Assembly (NCBI RefSeq): GCF_030063285.1
Contig: NZ_JASISU010000002.1
Span: forward strand, 186,001 to 250,000
DNA: 64,000 nt
Reading direction: 5' to 3'
From: Pseudarthrobacter sp. PS3-L1
GTDB lineage: Bacteria; Actinomycetota; Actinomycetes; Actinomycetales; Micrococcaceae
This document shows, in pieces, positions 41,630 through 51,421 of this stretch. The translations under genes were made by a program, and so were the position numbers. The stretch's first letter is position 1. The number at the start of each line of letters is the position of its first letter. Below the pieces are notes generated by a model. That model was not told the DNA's origin, did no database searches, and saw nothing but the letters and a program-made list of their open reading frames with translations.

Positions 41630-42840
41630 CAACGCTTAGCGAAGCTTTTCGATCTGTGGCCTCAGGCGAGGTAGAGCATGTGCTGCTCAGTTCGGTGGCG
41701 CGCATCGTTTCCGGAGGCACGCCGAAAACTGGGGAATCCAGTTTCTGGAATGGAGACGTCCCGTGGGCGACCCCCAAGGACCTCAGCGGCCTTGATTCAG
41801 TGGAAATTCATACCACTCCCCGTTTGATCACGGAAGCCGGATTACGCAACAGTAGCGCTGAGCTACTCCCTGCGAACTCAGTTCTGTTTAGCTCACGGGC
41901 GCCAATTGGTCTTCTTGCTATCAACACAACCCCCATGGCCACCAACCAGGGTTTTAAGAGCTTCGTCCCGGACCCGGAGCGACTGGACAGTCGATACCTC
42001 TTCCGGTGGCTCGAAGCGAACCGTGCAAAGCTTCAAAATATGGGCGTCGGGGCGACATTCAAGGAAGTTTCGAAGGCAATCGTCGCACGTCTGGTAATTC
42101 CACTACCGTCTCTCGATGAGCAGCGGCGGATTGCGGCCATCTTGGACAAAGCCGACGAGCTCCGCACCAACCGGCGTCAAGCCCTTGCCCACCTTGATGC
42201 TCTCACCCAATCCATCTTTAATGCCAACGCCCAAGAGCTGTCAGAGAAGCAGGCGGTGCCGTTAGCAGAACTGTGCGAATCAATTCAAACTGGCCCCTTT
42301 GGGTCCTTGCTCCACCGGGAGGACTACATCCAGAATGGGGTGCCTTTGATCAACCCGATGCACATTGTCTCTGGACAAATTCAGGCGAGTCCAGATTATT
42401 CGGTGGCGCCGATGAAGTTCGACGAACTTCGTTCCTACCACCTTCAAGCAGATGACATCGTGCTTGCGAGGCGGGGTGAGATGGGGCGATGCGCGTTGGT
42501 CTCCGCAGCCCAATTGCCACTGCTTTGTGGAACTGGTTCTATGATCGTCCGTCCTGATTCACAAGCGGTTTCGCCGCGTTATCTGCAGCAAGTTCTTTCG
42601 TCACCTTCGGTACGTCGCCGACTTGAGGATGCTTCGCAAGGAGTGACCATGTCGAATCTCAACGGCAAGATCCTGTCAAGTCTTAAAGTCCGGATGCCGA
42701 AGCTTGCCAGTCAGCGTGAATTTGCGACTAGGTACGAGGCCATTGAGCGGCTCAGGACAAGCCACCGTGGCCAGCTGAATGAACTGAACGTCTTATTCGC
42801 TTCGCTCCAGGATCGTTCCTTCAAGGCGGGGCTCCGATGA
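41626..42840 (+). CDS. hsdS: Type I restriction-modification specificity subunit
   Basis: The 404-residue protein has two target-recognition domains (about 20-175 and 210-375), each followed by a conserved helix: LDEQRRIAAILDKADELRTN after the first and SQREFATRYEAIERLRTSHR after the second. The first domain begins RIVSGGTPKTGESSFWNG and the second CESIQTGPFGSLLHRED. It determines the bipartite DNA site. The GTG at 41626 overlaps hsdM by four bases. Length is usual. Confidence 0.92.
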   Translation: MTTLSEAFRSVASGEVEHVLLSSVARIVSGGTPKTGESSFWNGDVPWATPKDLSGLDSVEIHTTPRLITEAGLRNSSAELLPANSVLFSSRAPIGLLAINTTPMATNQGFKSFVPDPERLDSRYLFRWLEANRAKLQNMGVGATFKEVSKAIVARLVIPLPSLDEQRRIAAILDKADELRTNRRQALAHLDALTQSIFNANAQELSEKQAVPLAELCESIQTGPFGSLLHREDYIQNGVPLINPMHIVSGQIQASPDYSVAPMKFDELRSYHLQADDIVLARRGEMGRCALVSAAQLPLLCGTGSMIVRPDSQAVSPRYLQQVLSSPSVRRRLEDASQGVTMSNLNGKILSSLKVRMPKLASQREFATRYEAIERLRTSHRGQLNELNVLFASLQDRSFKAGLR

Positions 42841-43771
42841 GCGAGACGGTTTCCGCCACAACGGACTCTGAAGTGCCGATTTGGCCGTTCTTTGTGACTC
42901 ATGTGCTTCGGGTGTTGTCCACCGGCGATACGCTGCACCGCCGAGACATCGTAAGCCGAGCCATTGATTCTGCGGGGCTGTCGGAGGCTGCGCGTTCGGA
43001 GACGCTGAACACCGGTGGACTTCGATCCGAGCAGCGGCTCGGCTGGGCCATCAGCAACCTTCTCAAAGCCGGATGGATCGAGCGGCCGGTCCGGGCCAAT
43101 TACCGCATCACCGTTGGGGGGCGGGAGTGGTTGTCCAGTAACCCAGAAGGGATCAGGGACTTTTCCACGGCACGGATGCTGTTTGCGCCTTTCTGGCCGC
43201 AGTCGGATGCCCGGAAACCGCTGCCGTCCGTCGTCGACGAAATTCTCGTCGAAGATATTGACCCGATCGAGCAGATCGAATCAGGGATCAATCGGATCCA
43301 CTCGGATGTCGGTGACGCACTGTTGACACGTCTCCGGGAGAGTCACCCCGATTTCTTCGAGCAAGCGGTTGTCGATCTGCTGCTCAGGATGGGGTACGGC
43401 GGAGCCGAGCAGCGAGGGAAGCGCATCGGTGGCAGCAATGACGGCGGCGTCGACGGGGTCATCGACCAGGACGCGCTGGGCTTGGACCGCATCTATGTGC
43501 AGGCCAAGCGGTATGCCGATGGCAATACGGTGGGCCGTGAGGCCATTCAGGCCTTCGTCGGCGCACTCCACGGTGTCGGAGCCTCGCGCGGTGTTTTCAT
43601 TACCACCAGCGCTTTCACTTCCGGCGCCGGGATTACGTGAAGGCGGTTCCGTCGCGGGTCATTCTGATCGACGGTGCTCGGCTTGTGGGGCTGATGATCA
43701 AGTACCGGGTGGGAGTCCAAGTGAAGCAGAGTTACGACATTGTCGAGCTCGACGAGGACTTCTTTGAGTAG
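42837..43771 (+). pseudogene. mrr: Mrr-like restriction endonuclease gene with a late frameshift
   Basis: The frame from the ATG at 42837 (overlapping hsdS) has an N-terminal winged-helix Mrr_N-like domain (about 15-100) and a PD-(D/E)XK domain with GGSNDGGVDGVI and the catalytic VQAKRY (about 218-223). It stops at 43640 after SGAGIT. In another frame the natural ending follows: KAVPSRVILIDGARLVGLMI up to DEDFFE and TAG at 43769-43771. Restoring one C near 43625 would give SGARDYVKAVPS and a normal 310-residue protein. The core catalytic residues remain, but about 45 C-terminal residues are lost. Insertion between hsdS and hsdR is unusual. Confidence 0.8.
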
Positions 43772-43883
43772 CGACGGCCTCGGAACAGAAATTCGCATTG
43801 CCGCGGTTTGAGTTGAAAGCGGTGTTGCCCGGTCAAATGCCGGGCAACACCATCTAGGCTCCAGAGAAAAGATCAACAGAGGA

Positions 43884-46800
43884 GTGGCATTGGGGGATGT
43901 GAACAGCAACTTCGCTGTACTGCAGGCGGAGTGGCCGAGTATAGCGAAGGAAGCGCGGCTGGCCGAGCTGTATGCGCGGCGGGATCCTCGGTCTTCGCTG
44001 CTTTACGCGCGGCGGTCTGTCGAAACGCTGCTGGCGTGGCTGTACGACGCTGACGACTCGCTCGCGTTGCCCTACAAAAACGACCTCATCGCCCTGATGT
44101 CGGAACCGACATTCAAGCGGCTCGCGGGCGAGACCATCGTGAGCAAGTTCCACCTCATCCGGAGAATCGCCAACAGCGCCATCCATACCAACGCTGCCGT
44201 CACCATCCAGCACTCCGAGGAGATCGTCAAGGAACTCTTCCACGTCTGCATCTGGCTGGCGCTTCGCTACACTCGCGATTCTGCCAACCGCCCGGCCTCA
44301 ACGGTCGCGTTCAACGGAGACTTCCTTAGCCCGACCCCGAGGCCCGGTGTTCCTGCACCGGCACAGAAGCCCCGCACGGCAGACCAAACGGCGAAACTCG
44401 CCCAAGAACTGGCCGCCAAGGATGCGTCGCTGGCAGCGCAGAAGCAGGACAACGAGCAACTTCAGGCTCAGCTTGAGGCCCTGCGTGCGGAGATTGCCCG
44501 GGCGAAGGAAGAGAACAAGAAGCTCCCGGACAGCCACAACTACTCCGAGGCGGAAACCCGGGTCTACATCGATCTGTACCTGGGCGAAGCAGGATGGGCA
44601 CTGAACGAAGTCGAGGACCGGGAATTCGAAGTCCATCACATGCCCACCCACTCTGGCCCTACCACCGGAACCGGGTTCGTGGACTACGTCCTGTGGGGAT
44701 CCGACGGCAAACCACTCGCCGTCGTCGAAGCCAAGCGGACAGCCAAGTCACCCTACGAGGGGCAGCAGCAGGCCAAGCTGTACGCCGATGCTCTGGAGAC
44801 GGAGAAGGGCCAGCGCCCGGTGATTTACTACAGCAACGGCTACGAGCACTGGATCTGGGACGACGCCTCCGGCTATCCGCCCCGGCCGGTCCAGGGTTTC
44901 CACACCCGGGACCAGCTCCAGCTCATGGTGGACCGCCGAAGCACACGGAAACCCTTGGCCACGGCAGCCATCAACACCGAGATCGCAGGCCGAAGCTATC
45001 AACAGTCGGCCATCCGGGCCGTCACTGACGCCCTTGAGAAGGACAAGGAACGTAAGGCGTTGCTGGTGATGGCGACCGGCTCCGGCAAGACGCGCACCGT
45101 CGTCGCGCTCTCCAGCCTGTTGATGCAGGCGAACTGGGCCAAACGCGTGCTGTTCCTGGCGGACCGCGTAGCACTGGTGGACCAGGCCGCACGCGCCTTC
45201 AAAACCAATCTGCCCGGATCGTCCCCGGTGGTGCTGGGCCGCGATGTGGAGGCGGACAGCCGCATCCACATCGCCACCTATCCGACGATGATGAACCTGA
45301 TCAACGAACGTACAGACGACGGCACGGTCCTGAAGCAACGCTTCGGGATCGGACACTACGACCTGATCATCATCGACGAGGCCCACCGCTCCGTGTACCA
45401 GAAGTACCGGGCCATCTTCGACTACTTCGATGCGTATCTGGTGGGCCTGACCGCCACACCGCAGTCCGAAGTGGACCGCAACACTTACTCCCTGTTCGAC
45501 ATCGAGGACCACGTCCCCACTTTCGCCTACGAGCTGACGCAGGCCATCTCCGACGGCTACCTCGTACCGCCCCGGACCGTATCCATTCCGCTGAAGTTCC
45601 CGGTCGAAGGAATCCGCTACGAAGAACTCTCGGAGGAGGAAAAGGAGGAGTGGGACTCCGCCGAATGGGATGAGGACGGGGAGATCCCCGACGCCGTGGA
45701 TCCGGCCATCCTGAACACCTGGCTGTTCAACGCCAACACCGTGGACAAGGCACTGGAGGTGCTGATGACCCGCGGGCACAAGGTCGCCGGGGGAGACCGG
45801 CTCGGGAAGACGATCATCTTCGCCAAGAACCAGAAACACGCCGAATTCATCGCTGAACGGTTCAACACCAACTACCCCCAGTACGGGGGCACCTTCGCGA
45901 AGATCATCACGCACAACGTCAACTACGTCTCCACCCTGATCGACGCCTTCGCCCGCACCGAGGACAGTCCACACATTGCCGTGTCCGTGGACATGCTGGA
46001 CACCGGGATCGACGTGCCCGAAGTGGTCAACCTGCTCTTCTTCAAGGTGGTGCGCTCCAAGACAAAGTTCTGGCAGATGGTCGGCCGGGGCACCCGGCTC
46101 AGACCGGAACTGTACGGACCTGGTGAGGACAAAAAGGACTTCTTCATCTTCGACGTCTGCCAAAACGTTGAATACTTCAACGCCGAGCTGCCCGGTTCCG
46201 AAGGGTCCCTGGGACAGTCTCTGGCGCACCGCAGCTTCGCCGTCCGGACACAGCTGCTGGCCGAAGCCCGCACTGCCGGGCTCGACGGCGACTTCGTGCC
46301 GGCACTTCAAGCCGGGCTGATCGGTCAGGTGGCGGGGATGCCCCGGGAGAACTTCCTGGTGCGCCCGCAGTTGGAGTGGGTGGAGAGGTTCTCGAAGCCC
46401 GCTTCCTGGGGCTCCCTTGGCACGCAGGACCTGACGGACCTACAGACCAAGCTCGCCCCCTTGGCGACGCTGGCTTCCGCCGCCGATACCGAGGAAGCCA
46501 AACGCTTCGACCTGCTGATGTACCAGGCGCAGCTGGCGTCGCTGACCTCTGCGGCCGCCGTCGAGCCGTACCGAAAGAAGATCGTCGAGATTGCGTCCGC
46601 CCTGCAGGACCAGCCGAACATCCCCGCCATCGCGGCCCAGATTCTCCTGATCCAGTCGATTCTGGAGGGAGGGGAGTGGGGCCAGGTCTCGCCGCAGTGG
46701 CTGGAACTGATCCGGGTCCGGCTCCGGGGGCTGGTCCACTTGATCGAGAAGAAGCGCCGCAAGGTGGTCTACACGAACTTCGAAGACACCCTCGGCGAGC

Positions 46801-47315
46801 TCGTCGAAGGTGAGCTGAAGGGGACCGTCACTGGATCGGTAGATCTGGCCCGGTACCGCGAGAAGGCCCGGATGTACCTCCAAGGCTTCCTGGACCACAT
46901 GGCAATCCACCGCCTACGCCGGGGCCTGCCCCTGACTGAGACGGATCTTGCAGAACTTCAGCGCATGCTGATTGAGAGCGGCGCGGGTTCACCGGAGGAA
47001 CTTGAAGCCGCCACCGCACAGGCTGAGGGTCTTGGGCTGTTTGTCAGGTCTTTGGTGGGCATGGACCGGCAGGCGGCCTTGGATTCCTTGTCGGAGTTCG
47101 TGGGGGACAGGACCCTCAATGCGAACCAGCTGCACTTCGTTGACATGATCGTCCAGCAGCTCACGGAGAACGGCGTCATGGATGTCGGCGCGCTGTACGA
47201 GTCTCCCTACAGCGACGCTGCGCCTGCGGGGCCGGAAAGCTTGTTCCCGGAGGCGGATGTGGATCTGCTGGCTGAGGCGCTGAATCGAGTACGCGTTTCG
47301 GCGATGGTGGGGTAA
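43884..47315 (+). CDS. hsdR: Type I restriction-modification restriction subunit
   Basis: The 1143-residue protein starts with a DUF4145-like helical domain (about 1-130: SLLYARRSVETLLAWLY), then a coiled coil (about 165-215). The HsdR nuclease domain follows, with VDYVLWGSDGKPLAVVEAKR (about 267-286). The superfamily 2 helicase motor has Walker A ATGSGKTRT (about 396), DEAH in IIIDEAHRS (about 495) and GLTATP. The C-terminus is of the EcoEI type. It translocates DNA and cuts unmethylated molecules. The start may be the GTG at 43884 or a TTG at 43890 that has GGAG 5 bases upstream. Confidence 0.92.
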   Translation: MALGDVNSNFAVLQAEWPSIAKEARLAELYARRDPRSSLLYARRSVETLLAWLYDADDSLALPYKNDLIALMSEPTFKRLAGETIVSKFHLIRRIANSAIHTNAAVTIQHSEEIVKELFHVCIWLALRYTRDSANRPASTVAFNGDFLSPTPRPGVPAPAQKPRTADQTAKLAQELAAKDASLAAQKQDNEQLQAQLEALRAEIARAKEENKKLPDSHNYSEAETRVYIDLYLGEAGWALNEVEDREFEVHHMPTHSGPTTGTGFVDYVLWGSDGKPLAVVEAKRTAKSPYEGQQQAKLYADALETEKGQRPVIYYSNGYEHWIWDDASGYPPRPVQGFHTRDQLQLMVDRRSTRKPLATAAINTEIAGRSYQQSAIRAVTDALEKDKERKALLVMATGSGKTRTVVALSSLLMQANWAKRVLFLADRVALVDQAARAFKTNLPGSSPVVLGRDVEADSRIHIATYPTMMNLINERTDDGTVLKQRFGIGHYDLIIIDEAHRSVYQKYRAIFDYFDAYLVGLTATPQSEVDRNTYSLFDIEDHVPTFAYELTQAISDGYLVPPRTVSIPLKFPVEGIRYEELSEEEKEEWDSAEWDEDGEIPDAVDPAILNTWLFNANTVDKALEVLMTRGHKVAGGDRLGKTIIFAKNQKHAEFIAERFNTNYPQYGGTFAKIITHNVNYVSTLIDAFARTEDSPHIAVSVDMLDTGIDVPEVVNLLFFKVVRSKTKFWQMVGRGTRLRPELYGPGEDKKDFFIFDVCQNVEYFNAELPGSEGSLGQSLAHRSFAVRTQLLAEARTAGLDGDFVPALQAGLIGQVAGMPRENFLVRPQLEWVERFSKPASWGSLGTQDLTDLQTKLAPLATLASAADTEEAKRFDLLMYQAQLASLTSAAAVEPYRKKIVEIASALQDQPNIPAIAAQILLIQSILEGGEWGQVSPQWLELIRVRLRGLVHLIEKKRRKVVYTNFEDTLGELVEGELKGTVTGSVDLARYREKARMYLQGFLDHMAIHRLRRGLPLTETDLAELQRMLIESGAGSPEELEAATAQAEGLGLFVRSLVGMDRQAALDSLSEFVGDRTLNANQLHFVDMIVQQLTENGVMDVGALYESPYSDAAPAGPESLFPEADVDLLAEALNRVRVSAMVG

Positions 47316-47365
47316 GCCGGCGGTCACGGTCAGGTCTGCAATAGACGAGTTGGAAAGGAATCTGT

Positions 47366-48109
47366 GTGGAATCCGTGCCGGGTATTGCCATGTCGATGGT
47401 CGGAAAGCTGCTTGAGGAAGTCTCGTGGGAACACGCGACCAGTTACCGTCAGGGCGGCCGGGGCCGGGAGAACGTGCTGAGCGCAGAAGTCATGATGGCG
47501 CTCGATTTCCTTCCCCGCGACCGCTTCCTCGGTGCGGCAATTCGTGCCGCCAAGGGCGCAGACCACGCCAGGAATGTCCTGGCCAAAGAGATCGAAGAAG
47601 CCGAACTTCGATTCCTGCCAGGGGATATGGCGCTCGCCCCGAACCGGTCAGGAACTAACCAGCTCGTGGTGCAGCCAGACGCTCTCATCACTTCTCCGGG
47701 CTCGTTTGTCCTCGTTGAGGCCAAGCGCGTTCGATCGAGTTCATTCCAGCCACAGCAGCTGGCAAAGGAATACCTGGCAACGATGGCACATGCAGCTACG
47801 CGCACCCCTCTGATCATGTTGCTGGGCGCGGCCCCTCCGGTTCTGGTCCGAGGCCGTGGCCGAATGAGCCTCGAAGACGCCATCTCCGCCGAACTTGAGT
47901 CCGTACTACTACGCGCTAACAACGAGGAGCTGGCGTTGGAAGGGCTGGTTGAACGGATCCACGATGTCTTCTGCTGGATTACCTGGACGGAATTATCGGA
48001 TGCAATGCGCACTCAGGCCGCCGGCTTCGCCTCGGAGGACCCGTCCGTCGATGCGTCTGTCCGACGCCTCGCAAATTCAATATGCTCGTCAATTGCCTGG
48101 CACACGTAG
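47366..48109 (+). CDS. Possible PD-(D/E)XK nuclease-like protein next to hsdR
   Basis: This 247-residue soluble protein has no family I can name. The most telling part is QPDALITSPGSFVLVEAKRV (about residues 101-120), an Asp followed by a strand with E-x-K as in PD-(D/E)XK nucleases. A preceding helix contains LAKEIEEAELRFLPGD. It lies 50 bases downstream of hsdR on the same strand, so it may belong to the restriction operon as an accessory nuclease or regulator. The start at 47366 is a GTG with GGAAAGGA before it, a good ribosome site. Confidence 0.55.
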   Translation: MESVPGIAMSMVGKLLEEVSWEHATSYRQGGRGRENVLSAEVMMALDFLPRDRFLGAAIRAAKGADHARNVLAKEIEEAELRFLPGDMALAPNRSGTNQLVVQPDALITSPGSFVLVEAKRVRSSSFQPQQLAKEYLATMAHAATRTPLIMLLGAAPPVLVRGRGRMSLEDAISAELESVLLRANNEELALEGLVERIHDVFCWITWTELSDAMRTQAAGFASEDPSVDASVRRLANSICSSIAWHT

Positions 48110-48176
48110 CCGAACTCAGGCATTCTCGTCTTTCGCATCGCGGCCGGAAACTGGGAGGGTAGGGCCGCGGGACGAA

Positions 48177-48475
48177 CTAGGTGCCGCGGATGACGAGCGG
48201 TTCGATGCGAAGTGGAGTTTGACTAGGCCATACGAGCAGCGCGTTGCCCTCGCGGGAGTATTTCTTGTCGAGCACGTCGACGCGCGATACACGTCCGTCA
48301 GGGTGAATCAATTCCTGAATCCTTCGCTGATGCCAAGGACCGCAGAAGACATGTGGATGGCGAAGACATCGACCACATCGCGGTGTAGTGCGCAGGTATG
48401 GTCTGCTCGGGAGACGACGTCCGGCGGAAAATTGAACTGATAAAGCCAAAGTGGCGTTCGTTCGAGGGATCAATT
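48177..48475 (-). pseudogene. Unrecognised gene remnant with a frameshift
   Basis: On the minus strand one frame reads RTPLWLYQFNFPPDVVSRAD then CALHRDVVDVFAIHMSSAVL and GISEGF. Near 48310 the protein-like sense shifts to another frame, IHPDGRVSRVDVLDKKYSRE and so on to LRIEPLVIRGT, ending at 48177. Joined, they make a plausible C-terminal domain of an unknown protein without a start. The rest of 48110-48589 shows nothing. Confidence 0.4.
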
Positions 48476-48589
48476 TAGGGCAGACAACGTTGCGCTGCGC
48501 GTTGCCCGTGAGACCTGATTTGGAGACACCGTTTCGCCACCCTAAGCTCTCGTAGAGCGCTCGATGTCCGGGCCGAGGGGAGCGGCAAC

Positions 48590-49294
48590 ATGACGACAGC
48601 AACAGGTGTGAAGTACGAGACTAAGTCCGTCAAGGCGGTTCGCGGCTTGGAAGCCAGGACTAGAGCCAAGTTAGAGAAAGAGGGCTGGGAGTTCGTCGCT
48701 CAGGAACAAGGGACAGTGATGTCGGAGCTGACCTTCCGGCGGCCACGACCAGAGATTCCTTGGAAATTGATCGGGGCAGGTGGCGGCTTGCTCGCACTCC
48801 TCATCGTCGGATCGCTCATCATCAGTGCGGTCGGGGGAGGGGATAGTTCAAACAACAGCGCCGAGGCGCTCCCGTCGCCGGCCCCATCCCAGATCGTCGA
48901 AACTGAAGCACGGACCTTACCTGCTGAGGCAACGGCGCCCTCTATCGAGTCCCCGCCTGCTGCACCTGTGGTCGTGGCTATCACCGTTGATGAACTGCTG
49001 GACAAGCTCAACTCCGCTCAAATGGGTGGAATCAAAAACGGTGATCAGTTTGGGCTGACCGGCGAGCTGTTCATGTCCAAACTGTGGATGACCGGCGCGG
49101 CTGGCGAATTTACCGTCATGCTAAAGGCCAAGGGGGGAGCCCAAGACCTGTCCGTGTTTGTCGAACAGTCGGATGCTGCCGGTTGGCGGGACGGTACAAA
49201 AGTTCAGATGGTCCTGGAAGCCGAAGAGGCAACGATCAACGGTGAGACTACAGGGGGTTGGTTAAGGGCTGTGTCCGTGGACACGATCCCGTAG
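48590..49294 (+). CDS. Hypothetical single-pass membrane protein
   Basis: This 234-residue protein has a short basic cytoplasmic part (YETKSVKAVRGLEARTRAKL and EGWEFVAQE), one helix (about 63-84, GAGGGLLALLIVGSLIIS), a Pro/Ala/Glu-rich linker (about 90-130) and an extracytoplasmic domain (about 130-234) with TVDELLDKLNSAQMGG and an OB-like strand pattern. No family is assigned. The ATG at 48590 follows GAGGGGAGCGGCAAC, a good ribosome site. Confidence 0.6.
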   Translation: MTTATGVKYETKSVKAVRGLEARTRAKLEKEGWEFVAQEQGTVMSELTFRRPRPEIPWKLIGAGGGLLALLIVGSLIISAVGGGDSSNNSAEALPSPAPSQIVETEARTLPAEATAPSIESPPAAPVVVAITVDELLDKLNSAQMGGIKNGDQFGLTGELFMSKLWMTGAAGEFTVMLKAKGGAQDLSVFVEQSDAAGWRDGTKVQMVLEAEEATINGETTGGWLRAVSVDTIP

Positions 49295-49500
49295 CCAATA
49301 GCCGTCCCCGGCCTGATCGTTGATGGTCTTCTCCATGGTGAGCGTGGCTGAATGCACCGCATGACCGAATTTCGGGGAGCTGCAAGATTCTTTGTTGAGA
49401 GTTCCTGACAGCGCACGAGATGGTCCATAAACGGCCGTGTTGCTGCAGTTCGCCGTGGTGGATCACCCGGAGGCTGAAAAGCAAAACTAGATTCATCGCG

Positions 49501-49939
49501 ATGGCTGAGGGAATCCTTGAAAAACCGTGCGAACTTATCGCAATTGTTGGCATCATCGTTGTACTCGCGTCCTGCTCGTTGCAACCAGGCACACTCAAAG
49601 CACAGGGCAGCGTTACTTCCTCAAACCCCGTCAGCCTGGCCCACATTGTGGGAAACAAGCGCAGCGGCATGGGAAATGATTCGATGCAGAAATATAGGGA
49701 ATACAAGATCACCGAAGGTGGCAAGACCCTGGCCGTTGGGAAACTGCATGACGGGGTCGGGGTGAGCGGCGGTGCCAAAGAAGTCAAATGCGAATTCAAG
49801 TTCAGCCGGAAACTTAAGGCCGGACTGAAGTTCTACACCCTGGATATGGGGGGAGTTCCAGGCGCACAAGGATTTCAGCGAGGCTGAAATTTCGAAGGGC
49901 ATCGCGATCGATCGCATTGATCTGGACGGACGCAAATAG
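49501..49939 (+). pseudogene. Small lipoprotein-like gene with a frameshift at a G run
   Basis: From the ATG at 49501 the product begins with a hydrophobic stretch ending in VVLASC (a lipobox-like Cys) and a domain with KYREYKITEGGKTLAVGKLH and CEFKFSRKLKAGLKFYTLDM. At the run of six G (about 49846-49851) the frame goes to GVPGAQGFQRG and stops. The neighbouring frame carries the natural end EFQAHKDFSEAEISKGIAID to TAG at 49937-49939. One base is probably inserted. The function is unknown. Confidence 0.55.
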
Positions 49940-50468
49940 CGATAGGCGATCTTCCGGCTTCAGCACGGGTATTTCGGCCCATTCCTTTGCGGATCTCAGC
50001 GTCAAGGATCCGCGCTTCTTCATTACGATATGGATGTCATGGCAACTGGTTCGACACCAACCGGGTGATGAAGCTGGGCGGGGTGGTCGGTAAGAACTGG
50101 ACACGCTCCGGTACCGATCCGAGTCCAGACCACGCCAAGCTCGGCGGATAACGTCTGCCGCAGGAATGGCCATCGGCCGACCTGCCTGGCTCGAATCACT
50201 TACCGACAACGAATGGCTGTAGGTCAGAATACGGAACCGGGCACGCACCAGCAATTGGCCAGGATGACGGCCTCGCGGGCGTTGCCGTCCAAGGAGGGGT
50301 CCGAGAGTCTTTGGCTGCTCATGATGACGGGGCGGCGGGATACTGTCCGCCGGTGGGGATGATTTCAGGCTGGCGTAGTCACGTTATAAGCGACAGGATT
50401 CGGCTTCGGCGGGTACTGCGCGGATATGATTCAATCGAGATGTTTTGCACGAACCATTGGGGGAAACC
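49940..50468. other. Decayed stretch without an intact gene
   Basis: A short plus-strand run near 50038-50150 (WFDTNRVMKLGGVVGKNWTR) reads protein-like but has no start and no family. Otherwise nothing is recognised; ribosome site and promoter for the SHOCT protein lie at the right end. Confidence 0.35.
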
Positions 50469-50900
50469 ATGTCTGAAACTGGTCGGAAGCGCCGCGGCTG
50501 GATTTATCTCGTCGTCATAGGCCTTGTCACGTCGACAGTCGGTATCGTCGTCGGGTCCATGAAAACCGGAGGCATGTGCGGCAGCGTTTTCAGCCCGAGG
50601 AGCAACGTCGCCGCGCTTTACGACACCTTGCAGGGTTCTTTCGGGGGTGCAGCGGCTGACTGCAAGGAGAGCATTGCGGCGGCTGTCGTCCCGACGTGGA
50701 TCCTGATCGTATTGGGCATTGTTCTGGTCCTGGCGGGCATCATCGTGCGATCCATAGGCAACAACGGACCCACCTTCGCCGCAGTTGCCTCACCGTCCGT
50801 CGCCACCCAGATTGAAGACGTGTCACGGCTCAAGGAGCAGGGGCTTGTCAGTGATGAGGAGTTCGAAGCGAAGCGGGCAGAATTGTTGGGCCGATTCTGA
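50469..50900 (+). CDS. SHOCT-domain membrane protein
   Basis: The 143-residue protein has two helices (about 10-30 and 76-100) and a C-terminal SHOCT-type motif (VSRLKEQGLVSDEEFEAKRA, then ELLGRF). The outside loop has two Cys (MCGSVF and DCKES). SHOCT segments are short helical hairpins often attached to membrane or nuclease proteins, with unclear function. The ATG at 50469 follows GGGGGAAACC; the in-frame GTG/ATG 24 bases upstream is less well placed. Confidence 0.7.
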   Translation: MSETGRKRRGWIYLVVIGLVTSTVGIVVGSMKTGGMCGSVFSPRSNVAALYDTLQGSFGGAAADCKESIAAAVVPTWILIVLGIVLVLAGIIVRSIGNNGPTFAAVASPSVATQIEDVSRLKEQGLVSDEEFEAKRAELLGRF

Positions 50901-51421
50901 TCTCACACGCAGACATTGAAGGATCTTGGCGGGCTTGCTGGATTCCTCCGTTGTCGAGGGCTCGGGTGGTGCCGAAAACCATCGTGTCAGGGTTCGTGCG
51001 TGGACCCGACTAGCCGTCCGGTAGGGCACAGCCGGTATTACAATCGACAGAATCGATTTAGACGAGCGCAAGTAGTCCTTGCTTGGGACAGTCAGCCAGG
51101 AAAATTTGACGGACTCCCGTTGAGGGCCGTTAGCGAGTGAAGGATGACTGACGCCCGCTTGTAGGACGTCGTTCGGGAAGTTGCAGGCGTGCTTCGCGTC
51201 GATTACGAGATACCGCACTTAGTGTCGCGAGAAAAGAACGTGGCGTTGATGACGCTCATCTGCAATTTTCAGGGATTGAAAGTAGTTTGTCCCCCAAATC
51301 ATCGTGAAGGTCGTGAAGTCGTCCGGCGCTACGGTTTCGCTATAAATAGCAATGGTCCCGTGCATCGAGCTATCAAATGAGATGCTTCAGAGCTGTCATG
51401 GGTGCTTAGGCTCCTGCCCAG

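Noticed and set aside
44748..46310. A 520-codon minus-strand frame inside hsdR
   Set aside because: Same shadow effect; composition is rich in Val/Gly/His/Asp without any motif.
49814..50254. A 146-codon minus-strand frame
   Set aside because: Low-complexity Ser/Pro/Arg composition typical of a shadow; overlaps the end of the frameshifted lipoprotein gene.
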